Part shown: positions 9,715 to 20,119 of the stretch, in pieces
Numbering within the stretch: the stretch's first letter is position 1
How the letters are laid out: each line of letters opens with the position of its first letter
Assembly (NCBI GenBank): GCA_948144175.1
Contig: CANXME010002184.1
Location: forward strand, 136,001-200,000
Source: Closterium sp. NIES-65
Lineage: Eukaryota > Streptophyta > Zygnematophyceae > Desmidiales > Closteriaceae
Direction of reading: 5' to 3'
DNA length: 64,000 nucleotides
Made by a program: the position numbers and the translations under genes
The notes under the pieces: model-generated
The model's database searches: none
Seen by the model: the letters and a program-made list of their open reading frames with translations, nothing else
What the model was told of the DNA's origin: nothing

Positions 9715-12700
9715 TCTGGGTGGCGTGAGATTCACCCTGCTTGACAAGATAGTCCTTGAGAGCACGGCGTGCGTTGCCCATATCAGCTTCTGCAACCCAA
9801 CTGTCCTCAGTGGGGTCGTATCCCTTCCAGCGTATCAGGAACTCGAGGGTCTTCCCGCCGCGGCGCCGATGAGAGAGAACGCGCTCAATCTCGTACTCAG
9901 GTTCATCCTGCACAAGAACAGGTGGAGGTGGCGGTAGCTGCCGTCCCTGGAACTGTTGGTTGGGGTCCTTGTAGGGTTTCAGTAGCTGCACATGGAAAGC
10001 ATTTTGAAGCTTCCATGTATCTGGTAAGCGCAAGCGGAATGTAACTGGTGTCACCTGTGCCTCAACGAGAAAAGGACCATAGAAGCGAGGCCGGAGTTTG
10101 GATTGGAGGTGAGACAGGTTCAAGGTGCGCATGTCAAGAAGCACCGGATCTCCGACTGCTACTGAGTGATCTCGTCGCTGACGATCGGCATACTGCTTTT
10201 GGGAGGTCTGCATCGTGGTGAGTCGTCGCTGAGTTTTCTCCCATAGCTGCTGCATGGTGGTGACGAAGTCATGTGCGGCTTGGACGTGTGCCGGTGTGGT
10301 TGGCTGCTGTGGTGTGAGTGGTTCCCGTCCGTAACACAGGAAGAAAGGAGTTTTCTCTGTGGCCGCATGTGAGGCGTTGTTGTAAGCGAACTCTAGGGTC
10401 GGTAACTGTGTGTCCCAGCGGCTGACGTCGTCCTTGCAAGCTGTGCGTAGTAACTGTTCAACCACTTGTTTGAGTCGCTCTGTCTGTCCGTCAGTCTGGG
10501 GGTGGTATGCTGAAGACATTGCAAGCTTTGTCCCCAACAGTCCCATGAGCTCCTTCCAGAACTTACTGGTGAATTTTGGGTCTCTGTCTGAGATGAGTGT
10601 AGCGGGGATGCCGTGGATGGTGATGATGCGATCGAAGAAGAGGCGAGCAGTTGCTTCAGCTGTAGCTGTGGCGTTGGCCGGTATGAAGTGACCCATTTTG
10701 GAGAACTTATCGATTACTACGAGGATGGAATCGTGCCCCCGTGAGGTCGAAGGAAGTCCGGTGATAAAGTCGAGGCTAACGACGTGCCATGGCTGCTCCG
10801 GTACAGGTAGAGGCTGAAGTAACCCTGCTTTTTTCTGCTTGTTACTCTTCATCCGCTGGCACGTGTCGCAAGAGGTGACGAACTGCTGCACGTCTGCTGC
10901 CATCCCGGGCCAGTAGTAATACTTCGCTATCCCTGTTAACGTCTTGTTGCTCCTGAAATGTCCCGCATATGGTACGTCGTGAAACTCCTCCAATAGGATC
11001 TGCCGTAGCGGGGCGTAATTTGGTACCCAAATCTTTCCTGAACCATTCCTTACCGCTAGGTCTTTCTCCCACTGTAACAGCTTCTTAGTATGTGTTGTAG
11101 CGATCTCTGCGTCCACGGAGTACCCATGTTGGAATAGACCCTTGAGCAGAGGGTTCATCCCGTCGAGCCGGATGCCTGCTACATGTCCGAGGCGGCTCAA
11201 TGCGTCTGCTTTGTTGTGTAGCCCGGGCTTGTAGACGATGTCGTAGTGGAAGTGAGTTTCCAGGAAGTCCACCCACCACACCTATCGTCGTGAGAGCGTC
11301 GGCTGCGACTTCAGGTATTTGAGACTGCAGTGGTCAGTATAGACTGTAGTCTTGGCTCCCTCTAGGTAACACCTCCACGCCTTGAAGGCTATGATTATCG
11401 CTAAGGCCTCCTTGTCGTGAATGGGGTAGTTTAGTTCTGCTCCGTGTAGTTTCTTACTGAGGTAGGCGATAGGCTGTAAACCGTGTCCGTGATCCTGCAT
11501 CAGTACTGCTCCGACTGCCTGGTCACTCGCATCTGCTTCCACCACGTAGTCTTTGTCTGGGTTTGGTAGGATGAGTACTGGCGCTGTAGTCAGTGCTGTC
11601 TATAGCTGCTCCATGGCTTGCTGATGAGGCGTATCCCATTTGTAGGGCGTATCCTTTTTCAGTAGGTCGGTCAGTGGCGCTGCTATCTTAGCGTACTGCG
11701 GCACGAACCTGTTGTAGTAGTTGGTGAAGCCTAGGAACTGCTGCAACTCCTTCACGTTCTCCGGTACTTTCCACTTCTTGACGGCTTCGATCTTCCACCG
11801 GTCCACGTGTACACCCTCGGCACTCACCATGTGCCCGAGAAACTGCACCTTCTTCAGGGCGAAGTCGCTCTTCGACAACTTCACGTAGAACTTGTTTTTC
11901 CGCAGAATCTCGAACACCTTCCACAGATACTCCACGTGCTCCTTCATGTTCTTGGAGTAGATGAGAATGACGTCCAGGTACACCACCACGCACTCGTCCA
12001 GCAGGGTTCATAAGATGTGACTCATCTCCGCCTGAAACGTTGCTGGTGCGTTGCAGAGTCCGAACAGCATCACCAAGTATTCGTAGGAGCCGTATCTGGT
12101 ACGGAACGCCGTCTTGTGGATCGAGTTGTCCGCCATCTTGATCTGCCAGTAACCCGACCGTGGGTCCAACTTCGAGAAGACTGTTGCATCACGCAGTTGG
12201 TCCAGTAAGTCGTCGATGCGCGGAATGGGGTATTTGTTTTTAACTGTCTGTTTGTTCAGTGCGCGGTAGTCGATGCACATCCGTAGACTGCCGTCTGGTT
12301 TTGGAGTGAAGAGAACTGGTGCACCGTAGGGAGAGGTGGATGGGCGGATCAGTTGTCTGTCCAGTAGATACTCTATCTTTTCTTCATGTCTGTCAGTTCT
12401 GTCGGACTCAGTCGGTATGGTGCACGTGAGACGGGTTTCGCACCTGGTTCCTCCACGATCTCGTGCTCGTGGGTGCGTGCTAGAGGTACGCCTGCAGGTA
12501 GGTCGTCGGGCATTATATCCTTGTATTGCTCGAAGACCTCTTTTACTACTGCAGGGAGCTCGGAACTCGGCTTCTCCTCCTCTGCTGCTGCCATGACCAG
12601 TGCTAGGTAACCCGTGTTACTCTCGTTTACCATCTGTTCGAACCGTGCCAGTGTCGTTTCAGGTACGTCCCCTGTATCCGTCTAGCTTCGTAGTGCTATC

Positions 12701-13239
12701 CGCTTCCCGTTGTTGTAGATGCACACCTTGCTGTTGACCCTATCGATCTCGGGGTTGAACCGATTCAGAAAATCTCGCCCCAAGATAAAATCTAATCCTT
12801 TGATGTTGGTGACTGGTAGCTTCGGCTTCCACCTCAACGCACCTATATGCAGCTGCAGTGATGCTTCGCCGTGGATAGGAAGCTTCGTACCGTCCACCAT
12901 GGTAGCTAAAAACTGGGTCTCTTCCTCCTTCTCTCCAATTTTCTCCAATGCTTCGCGGTCACACACCGAGTGAGATGCACCGCTGACCACCAGTGCCTGG
13001 AGGCGTCGCCCATTGCATAACACCTCGAGGAGTAGTGGTTTCTTCTGTGCTGAGTAGCCAAAGAGGGTCTCGTTAATTGGATCATAGGGTACATCAAACT
13101 TAATACCTTCCCTTTTTCCTATACCTGACTCAGCGCTTTCCAACTTCGCCTGGGGGGTAGGAGGATTTTTCCGAGGCTTGTATAATTTCTCCTGAGCCTG
13201 GATGTCTCCTCTAAGCCTTGGCAGCTCTGTAGGCTTCAC
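9710..13239 (-). pseudogene. gypsy pol: protease, RT, RNase H, integrase, chromodomain (inactivated)
   Basis: Protease (12.68-13.24 kb) reads VVSGASHSVCD, valine where the catalytic DSGAS aspartate should be. RT begins with [20 protein letters not shown] after a frameshift near 12370 and carries [11 protein letters not shown] and [17 protein letters not shown] at 12008 and the active-site box VVYLDVILIYS (YLDD in working enzymes) follow. TAG stops at 11600 and 11282 flank RNase H (VVEADASDQAVGAVL). The final open block (9710-11281) has the integrase zinc finger, DFITGLP, SDRDPKF and QTERLKQ catalytic motifs, and a chromodomain with YEIERVLSHRRRGGKTLEFLIRWKGYDPTEDSWV. The integrase-chromodomain part looks intact; the rest cannot make a working enzyme. 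Confidence 0.9.
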
Positions 13240-13329
13240 CTGTGGGCAACGGGGAGCCTTAACACTGTGCTGCGGGGAGAGAATATTAACTCCACGGAAC
13301 GCACGACCCTTTTCTACGCTCCGTAGTAC

Positions 13330-14705
13330 TTAGCCCAACTTCTCAGGTACCTGAATAATTTCTAAAGGCTTTTTCTTGGCCTCTAAACCTCCCCTGAATT
13401 TTATAAAGACTTGAAAACCACGAGAAGCAATATTCTTCGTTAGAGCATCTTTATAGGATACTTTTAACGAATTCTTACTTTCGTGGGTGTTCGGCTGGAG
13501 TTTCCCGGTCGGTGCAGAGTCTTTTTTCGCGGAGCCTCCATTTGCCTCGGGGATTTCCCCTGATGCCGGCCGGTCGTGACGTTTTAGATTCGCGCCATCA
13601 TTTTCTCCTTTTTTCACCCGCTCCGAAGTCGCCACGTCGTCGCCTTTTCATGCTTTTTGGATCTTTACGCGATCGCCAGGTCGATCCGCGGCTACTGGCG
13701 TTACCCGTTTTTTTACTTCGGGGGTGCTCCACTGTTTCCGTCCCGGAGTGCCGCACGTGCTTTCTTCATTTTGTAGCACGTCAAAAACGGATGTCCTGCT
13801 GCGCCGCAAAATTCGCATTTTGTCGGCTGCTGCTTCGCGTCGTATTTGTCGATATCCATCGGTTCGGCGAACGTGGGGGGTGCCGATCGCTCTGTGCCGA
13901 ATGTACGGTTCGGCGTGAAGCGTCGTGTTTCGGGTTGACCTCGAGTCAGTGCGTCGTATCGCTCAGCAGCACGCACGATGTCTCTATAGCTGTTGTAATT
14001 CGCCGCAATCTCCATTTTTAACCCTTCGGTGTACGCCTGGATTTTTTCGCCCTCGGTCAGGTCGGTGATGCGGTTGAACAGTAACTCCATCTGCTGCGTG
14101 TACTGTGTTACACTACTGTATTGCTTGTGTCGGTGTATCTGCTACCGCGCCATGTAGGTTGTATTAATTGGTTCGAAACGCTCGATTAAATCTGCCCGAA
14201 ACTGCTGCCACGTTTTCTCCCCGTGGGCTACAACGGTGTAGTAAATCCATTCGAGAGCCGGTCCACGTAACAGTGTCGCTGCGAGCCGAATCCTTGCTGC
14301 GTCGTGTTGCGGGGTCGAACAGCCAATGGCCTCGAAGTAAATTTCGAGGGTGGCCACGAATCGCCGGACGTCGGATCCCTTCGCGCTTGGATCGAACGCC
14401 TCCGGGAGCCTCGGTCGTGCTGCTTCGAGGTTCGGCGACAGTGGTGCCATTGGTCCGTGAAATTTCGGTGTCGCCACTGCTGCTAGAGTTGTCGGTGCTG
14501 CAGTCGCTGCGGTCGCTGCTGCTGCGGTGGCGAACCCTAGTTTGCTTGTCAGAAAAGCCTCGAGTCGACGAAGCGTCGCCTGCGTCTGCTCCATGTCGGT
14601 GCGGAGGCTCGCGATGTCGCTCGTAGTCGCGTAGTTGTCGCCTTGGCCCTCCATGCCTGACATCAATGCGTCCGAAAAACCGAATCGAGGGGGAGCGAAA
14701 AACAC
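13330..14705 (-). pseudogene. gypsy gag (nested element)
   Basis: The first block (14142-14705) holds a gag matrix/capsid region with LRRLEAFLTSKLGF, ARPRLPEAFDPSAKGSDVRRF and LLRGPALEWIYY, ending in a TAG at 14142. Reading on in the same frame gives VTQYTQQMELLFNRITDLTEGEKIQAYTEGLK and then a CCHC zinc knuckle CEFCGAAGHPFLTC. A third open block (13330-13635) is Lys/Ser rich. Gag binds and packages the element RNA; it is inactivated by at least one stop. Confidence 0.82.
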
Positions 14706-14805
14706 GAAACCTGTTTTACGTACTCGAAATCGATGTTTGACTGCGTTGCCTTCGCGGTTTTTTGAAGACTGGTTTTTAGCGGTCGAAAGAACTTCGCGTG
14801 TAAAC

Positions 14806-14822
14806 GGGCTCTGATTACCAAG
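14806..14822 (-). promoter_or_regulatory. primer-binding site of nested gypsy
   Basis: CTTGGTAATCAGAGCCC on the minus strand adjoins the 5' LTR; it resembles the initiator-Met tRNA complement TGGTATCAGAGCC with one extra A. Confidence 0.7.
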
Positions 14823-15201
14823 TGTGAGGATCTAGGATCAAGCTCAGAAAAGAGAATGAGAATTGAGTCGAATTGAATTATCACCTGGGTACAACACGAG
14901 GCTATATATAGGCTCGACATAAGGCCCCGTAACCAGGTGTTACGCGAAGGTTCCGCGGGCCGCGTAGCGTCCCGAACAGATCCTTACCGAATTCGGTAGA
15001 AGGCAATTCGGTGGCAACCGAAAAAGCCAGAATTCGGTGCACGTAACCTGGCTCGGTGCTATAATTATAATAAAATATAGGAAAGCACCTAGCCTAGGAA
15101 ATCAAGCAATTCATGCATGCATATGATTATCCTATGCTAGAAATAGCATGATAAAGTAAAGGCAAGCAAGCATAGCTGGCATAAGCCGTCGTAATCTCAC
15201 A
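14823..15201 (-). repeat. 5' LTR of nested gypsy, 379 bp
   Basis: Nearly identical to 9321-9699 (differences such as aattgaatgatc/aattgaattatc). The same TATATATAG box is present. Confidence 0.92.
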
Positions 15202-15206
15202 GGAGT

Positions 15207-16230
15207 GATCTCACCAGTCCGAGTAAGTAGGGCCGGGGCGCGCCGGTAGGAACAGTAGTGGCTCGACGGCAGGGCGGCTCGGCTGTTGGGCGGCTCGGCG
15301 GCTCGGCTGCTGGGCGGCTCGGCGGGTCGGTTGCTGGGTGGCTCGGCTGCTCGGCGGCTCGGCTGCTGGGCGGCTCGGCTGTCAGGCGGCTTGGCGGCTC
15401 GGCTGCTCGACGGCTCGGCTGCTGGGCGGCTCGGCGGCTGAAGGGGCCGCTAGGGGCGGCGACGAGGCCGCGTAGGAAGGGGAGCGGCGACGGGGCTGCT
15501 AGGGGCGGCGAGGGGGCCGCGTAGGTAGGGAGGCGGGGACGAGGGCACTGAGGGCGGCGATGGGGCCGCTAGGGGCGGCGACGGGGCCACGTAGGGGCGG
15601 CGACAGGGTCGTGTAGGGGCGGCGACAGGGCCGCGTAGGTGGGGAGGCGGCGACGGGGCCGCTAGGGGCGGCGACGGGGCCGCTTAGGGGCGGCGATGGG
15701 GCCGCTAGGGGCGGCGACGGGGCCGCGTAGGTAGGGAGGCGGCGACGGGGCCGCTAGGGGCGGCGACGGGGCCGCTAGAGGCGGCGACGGGGCCGCGTAG
15801 GGGCGGCGACGGGGCCGCGTAGGGGCGGCGACGGGGCCACGTAGGTAGGGAGGCGGCGGTGGGGCCGCTAGGAGCGGCGACGGGGCCGCGTAGGGGCGGC
15901 GACGGGGCCGCTTAGGGGCGGCGACGGGGCCGCGTAGGTGGAGAGGCGGCGACGGGGCCGCTAGGGGCGGCGACGGGGCCGCTAGGGGCGGCGACGGGGC
16001 CGCGTAGGGGGCGGCGACGGGGCCGCTAGGGGCGGCTACGGGGCCACGTAGGGGCGGCGACGGGGCCGCTAGGGGCCGCGAGGGGCGGCACGGGGGGGCC
16101 GTGGGAGGGGCCTCTAAGGGACCTCGACGGAAGGGCGGCCCACAGGGCGCGCCTCGGGCAGTAGCGACTGGCGCTCTGGTCAGAAAAAAATTTCAGTGGT
16201 GGGCCCAAGGAAGCATTCCCACTAGGGAAC
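15207..16230. repeat. GC-rich tandem repeats forming the copia 5' leader
   Basis: About 1 kb of imperfect repeats based on GGCGGCGACGGGGCCGCTAG (15.5-16.1 kb), preceded by a GGCGGCTCGGCTGCT repeat (15.26-15.44 kb). They lie between the primer-binding site and gag of the copia element. No coding role is seen. Confidence 0.85.
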
Positions 16231-16243
16231 CTGCTCTATACCA
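16231..16243 (-). promoter_or_regulatory. primer-binding site of the copia element
   Basis: TGGTATAGAGCAG on the minus strand abuts the 5' LTR; one base short of the common TGGTATCAGAGCAG site. Confidence 0.75.
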
Positions 16244-16368
16244 TGTGAAATAATGAGGAATGAATGAACTAGCACAAGGTTGGGTACAAGTAGGAAACCC
16301 TAGGAAACTGTACCCCATAGTGTGTACCCCACTATAGCCTAGACAAGCTATATAATATGAGTTTGACA
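16244..16368 (-). repeat. 5' LTR of the copia element, 125 bp
   Basis: Right partner of 3085-3209, followed by the AGTAC duplication. Confidence 0.92.
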
Positions 16369-16642
16369 AGTACTACTGATTTCGACTTGTTTGTTGCCAA
16401 GCTCGATGCTTTTTCGAAGCGGTCCAATGTTTCCTCTGCCTGACCAATCTGCTCCCTTCCTTGCAGGACGAGAGTCGTATCGTCCGCGTACCCGAGGTAC
16501 CCAAGCCGGCGCCCTTCCTTCTCAAGACCGAGCTCCCGCTTCTCCACCTCCTGAGCCAACGGCTCCACCGCACATAGAAACAGGTACGGCGCCAGAGGGC
16601 ACCCTTTCCGAACTCCCGAGACCACATCGACCCCCTCTCCAT
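16369..16642 (-). pseudogene. LINE ORF2 segment with the RT active site
   Basis: Minus strand: VDVVSGVRKGCPLAPYLF, then LGYADDTTLVLQGRE, the FADD/YADD catalytic box of non-LTR reverse transcriptases, ending NKSKSVVL at the copia insertion. On the other side it is interrupted by the insertion at 16643-17678. The frame is open. Confidence 0.85.
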
Positions 16643-17678
16643 GCGGAGAGTCACTCTACAATGGTAGTGAGCTAGTCTACGGGGGTTGGCACGAACTACT
16701 AGAGGTGATCGTAGCTTTGCTTAGTTCCTTAGTGCTTGCGCATTCACGGGAGTAATCGGCAAGGGTTTCCACTAGGCAAAGTCGAAATTACATAAATGAG
16801 TGAACAAGCAATGACAACAATGGCTACATCAGGCACCTAGCAACCCTGCTGCCAGCCTGGTCGACCGCCAGCACAGCTCGGTCGACCGCCTGCCAGCGTT
16901 GCGTAGAGGAGCCGCGCCAGCACTGTAGAAAGGCGACCTGCCAACAGAGCAGGTCGACGGCATGCCAACGCTGCAGCAGAGCGGCTGTCCAGCGTTGCCC
17001 CGTAGAACATAGCAGTGTGCACGCTCGCAGGTGTGCGCAGACGATTGGCCCGGCTTGCCTCGTTGGGCATCCGTCAGCTATTGTCTGCGCCTGACAAGCC
17101 ACATCGACTCCGGGATACCAGCCCGCAGTCGCCTGCGCCATCGCAACCTCGACGACGTTCGCGTGCCTCCGCAGAACTCGTTGAGCAGGTTACCCGGTCG
17201 ACCCGGTCGACCACCAGGTGCTTCCGGTCGACCACCACCGCTTCTGGTCGACCACTAGGTCCCTCTGGTCGACCACCAGGTGCCTCTGGTCGACCACAAC
17301 TCCCGTCGAGCTACCCCCTGGTCGGCGGACCCCTTCCGTCGACTAGAACCATCAGCGGTTGTCGCCGAGCTCCCCTCGTCGACCGCTGCTCACTTGTCAG
17401 GTCGACGGACTGCTCCGGAGACCTCCCGGTCGAGCGGCAGGTCGACGGGATGCTCCGGAGACCTCCCGGTCGAGCTGCAGGTCCTGGTCGACGTCCCACA
17501 TGTCGCCCAGACCAGTCATTTGCAGCTGTCGAGCTCCCTGGTCGACAGCAACACCACAGCGGTCCCCTGCAGCTCGACGAAGCCTGTCGAGCAGCTCTCC
17601 CACTGTGAACGGTCGGCTGCTACTCCCGTACATCCGACCAAGTCGTCGGCGTTGCCCAAGCAAGGGCGGGGCCAACAC
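16643..17678 (+). mobile_element. unclassified non-autonomous insertion in the LINE (copy 1)
   Basis: About 1.04 kb separating LINE codons that otherwise join as GWLGVLTGME-RGVDVVSGV. A short direct repeat CTCCAT occurs at both edges. It starts GCGGAGAGTCACTCTACAA and ends near AAGGGCGGGGCC. The second insertion (18071-18948, opposite strand) starts GCGGAGAGTCACCCTACAA, shares GGTGATCGTAGC and GGCAAG(A/G)GTTTCCACTA, and ends GAGGGCGGGGCC, so the two are copies of one family. The interior is rich in GGTCGACC and GCCAGCGYTGC repeats and has no credible coding region. The class (DNA transposon, LARD or other) is not clear. Confidence 0.6.
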
Positions 17679-18070
17679 TCCATTCCTGTTAACACTCCAA
17701 GCCAACCATTAATCAGCAGCTTTGTTGTCGTTCCCTCGTGCAGGCCCTTCACCCAGCCGACAAGCCGTTTCGGGAAACCCATCTTCTCCAGCACATTGAA
17801 GAGAAACTCCCTCGAGACCGAGTCAAATGCTTTCTGAAAATCCACCAAAAGGAGGTGCCAATCATCGTTCCCGCTTTTCGCGCCTTCAATAATGTCCACC
17901 ACCAGCGCAACCGCATCCGATAGGCCACGACCGGGGATGAAACCGTAATGCTCCGGTAAAATAACCATGTGAAGCACCGACTTCATACGATCCGCCACCA
18001 CCCGAGCCAGAACCTTGTAAGTGAAATTCAGGAACGTGATTGGACGGTAGTTATTAAGCTGCTCCTTGTC
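17679..18070 (-). pseudogene. LINE ORF2 segment (RT fingers/palm)
   Basis: Minus strand: LNNYRPITFLNFTYKVLARVV, PEHYGFIPGRGLSDAV and LLLVDFQKAFDSVSREFL (motif A of non-LTR RT), then LLINGWLGVLTGME up to insertion copy 1. Confidence 0.85.
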
Positions 18071-18948
18071 GGAATGAAAGGCCCCGCCCTCACTTGGGCG
18101 TAGACATTTTCAGCGACGACGTGGTGAATTCGATGAAGTGATCGTCGCATTGGATCAGCCCGTCCTCTGAAACCGCGGGTGATTTTGGAGGAGGTTGTCC
18201 TCTGATTCACCAGCTCATGAACGAGCTCTGGTCGACGGGGTGCTGTTCGACAAGCTCGTCTTCTGATCTGCTTCTGGATCGCGCGATCTCTGACGGACGG
18301 GGTGCTTTCCGAGGAGCCGCGTTCTCTGACCGAAGGGCGCTGTTCGGCGAGTCTCATCTCAGCGAACTGGCTGGCCGAATTCGCGCGACTGCGAAACTCT
18401 GCAAGGGCATGCGAATTTCGCTCAGGAGGCTCTTAGCGAAATTCGACCTGCGAAATGGCATCACGTGCTCGACGGTGGACACCTGACGAAACCATCGGAG
18501 CGTTTTCTACCTGGCACCTGCGCAATGTCTCTGATGGTGCAACTGTCTACCTGCACCTACTCGGCAGGTGCACACCTGCGCAGATATTCACCTACGAATG
18601 CAACGCTGGCAGGCCGCCCTGTTGCAGCGCTGGCATGTCGCCCTTTTGCTCCGCTTGCAGACCTCTCTGTTTCAGCGTTGGCGAACCGCTCTGATGTAGT
18701 GCTGGCAATTCGCCTTGCAGAATTCTTGCTAGGGATTGCAATGCCATTCCAGTGGTATCACCTGCATGCTCTTCTTTGTACTCTAATTCTCAATTTTCAA
18801 TGTTCTTTCAATTTCCTTAGTGGAAACTCTTGCCAAATTTCTCAGTGGTCACAGCAAGTAGTAAGAACTCTACTAGAGCGCTACGATCACCCACTCAACT
18901 CCGTGCTCTCCTTCGTAGTCCACTCCCGTTGTAGGGTGACTCTCCGCA
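18071..18948 (-). mobile_element. unclassified non-autonomous insertion in the LINE (copy 2)
   Basis: Same family as 16643-17678 in the other orientation. It is flanked by a 9-bp near-duplication, CTCCTTGTC at 18062-18070 and CTCCTTATC at 18949-18957. Removing it restores the LINE reading LLHKGDKE-QLNNYRP. A 9-bp duplication is typical of Mutator-like elements, but I do not see long terminal inverted repeats. No coding region is credible inside. Confidence 0.6.
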
Positions 18949-19500
18949 CTCCTTATCTCCCTTGTGCAGCAGAATCGTCACAGCTTCCTTGAGCTCAGCC
19001 GGCAAAGAAGCAGTGTTATGAAAACTCCTTGCCATAACCATGAAACTTTCCCCCAGCAGGTCCCAGTGTGCCTCGAACAGCTCCTTCGGCAGGCCATCAC
19101 TGCCAGGGGATTTGTTCCTCGCCATCGCCGCAAAAGCTTTCTTAACCTCTTGCTCTGTCCAGTCCGCTGTTAGTGTTTCAGCCACTCCCACATCCAGGCG
19201 GCGAGCCAGGTCGAAACTCCACTCCGCACCCTCGACCCGACAGTCCTTTCCGAAAATGCTCCTGAAGTGTCGCGCCGCCACCGCCCGAATCTCCTTGGAA
19301 CCAGTGATCGACACCGCGCCGTCCTTCAGCTTCGAAATCTGTGTTCGATCCTTCTGCGCCTGCACCTTCGCCGAAAGATGCTCCGAGGCGATTTCTCTCG
19401 TCATCTCCGCCGTGGAACCCGCCTGAAGGTGCAGCCGCTCCTTAGACGCCTGATACATTTTCAGCTGCCCTCCACCTTCAACAACTCCTTCCTTCTGCAA
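18949..19500 (-). pseudogene. LINE ORF2 segment (N-terminal part of RT)
   Basis: Minus strand frame with ISKLKDGAVSITGSKEIRAV, FRSIFGKD, AFAAMARNKSPGSDGLPKELFEA and KEAVTILLHKGDKE, the standard stretch just before the RT fingers. Upstream (above 19500) a TAG closes the frame and no endonuclease is readable. Confidence 0.8.
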
Positions 19501-20042
19501 GTGCTACTATCGGCTGCGAAATGCTACACCACATCGGGAGAGGCGGGACAGGCGAACTCTGGTTACTTTCTGACATTGCTGAGTTGTCGTGACTGTAATT
19601 GCCGAAAAGCTGGGGTCATATCGCGAACGCCAGCGTCCATGCGACCTCCTTCGTACCCATGGATGCGAATCTCACCAAGCCATGACGAACACCCTCAATG
19701 CTTGACCCGAAGTGAAGTGAGCGCGCTCCGCCAACGCTGCGCTGGCGGTGCGATTTGCCAGCGCTGTGCTGGTTGGAGCGATGTTTCTGCAGCAATTTCT
19801 CCCTCTTCCCTTCTCCTGTCCTCCTCACCCAGGATGAACCACAACCACACCGACCTTTCTCACTACCAGCCTACCACCACACCACCTCCTCCCCTTCCAA
19901 GCGGTCCCTAGCATCGGTTCCACAGCCCTCTTCCACCGGCGGCAGCCTCCCTTATTTCTCCTGTCAGCAGCAAATTTCTACTAGGCTTCACAATTACAAT
20001 ACGATTATGCCTTTTTCTTTCTTCTAGTTTCATTGAGGGTTC
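19501..20042. other. intergenic region with no gene recognised
   Basis: Between the truncated LINE and the secreted-protein gene. It holds a few GCCAGCGCTGTGCTGG-like repeats resembling the interior of the unclassified insertions and a pyrimidine-rich stretch at 19.79-19.93 kb. It probably includes the promoter of the downstream gene. Confidence 0.4.
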
Positions 20043-20048
20043 TATAAA
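20043..20048 (+). promoter_or_regulatory. possible TATA box of the Met-rich protein gene
   Basis: TATAAA lies 72-77 bp upstream of the chosen ATG, in a plain context; it would leave a 5' UTR of about 45 nt. Confidence 0.4.
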
Positions 20049-20119
20049 CCGTCCTAGTAGTAGTTCCATTGCTCTAGTCGCCGGTGACTGCACGCGGTCT
20101 GTTAACATATTTCGTAACC

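Larger units (their letters stand above)
9321..15201 (-). mobile_element. Ty3/gypsy chromovirus-type retrotransposon, 5.9 kb, degenerate, nested in the copia element
   Basis: Two 379-bp LTRs (9321-9699 and 14823-15201), 5-bp duplication GGAGT, tRNA-type primer-binding site and polypurine tract. Coding order on the minus strand is gag, protease, reverse transcriptase, RNase H, integrase, chromodomain: the gypsy order with a C-terminal chromodomain. Four or more in-frame stops and one frameshift disable it. It is inserted in the copia leader, so it is the youngest of the three nested elements by position. Confidence 0.92.
3085..16368 (-). mobile_element. Ty1/copia LTR retrotransposon, 13.3 kb including a nested gypsy element
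   Basis: Flanked by AGTAC on both sides and bounded by 125-bp LTRs that differ at only about two positions. On the minus strand the order is 5' LTR, primer-binding site, about 1 kb of GC-rich repeat leader, gag with a poly-Gly tract, aspartic protease, integrase, a low-complexity linker, reverse transcriptase, RNase H, polypurine tract and 3' LTR. Protease-integrase-RT order identifies copia. A gypsy element (9321-15201) sits 25 bp upstream of the gag ATG. Without it the copia element is about 7.4 kb. Several frameshifts and a stop make it non-autonomous now, although the LTRs are young. Confidence 0.92.
1463..19500 (-). mobile_element. LINE (non-LTR retrotransposon), broken into four segments by later insertions
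   Basis: The element reads right to left. Its ORF2 can be followed through 18949-19500, 17679-18070, 16369-16642 and 1463-3084. The gaps hold two related unclassified insertions and a copia element. Removing the copia element and one copy of its AGTAC duplication restores a continuous frame across NKSKSVVL-PLGANIGA, which shows directly that the LINE was there first. The 5' end is cut off near 19500, where a TAG precedes the readable frame; 5' truncation is usual for LINEs. The 3' end is interrupted by the left-edge LTR right at the ORF stop. No endonuclease domain is visible, so it is a dead, truncated copy. Confidence 0.85.

Noticed and set aside
16860..17500. GGTCGACC repeats as part of the palindrome system
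   Set aside because: They lack the TTTTGAG/CTCAAAA arms, are not next to exon copies and lie inside a transposon insertion.
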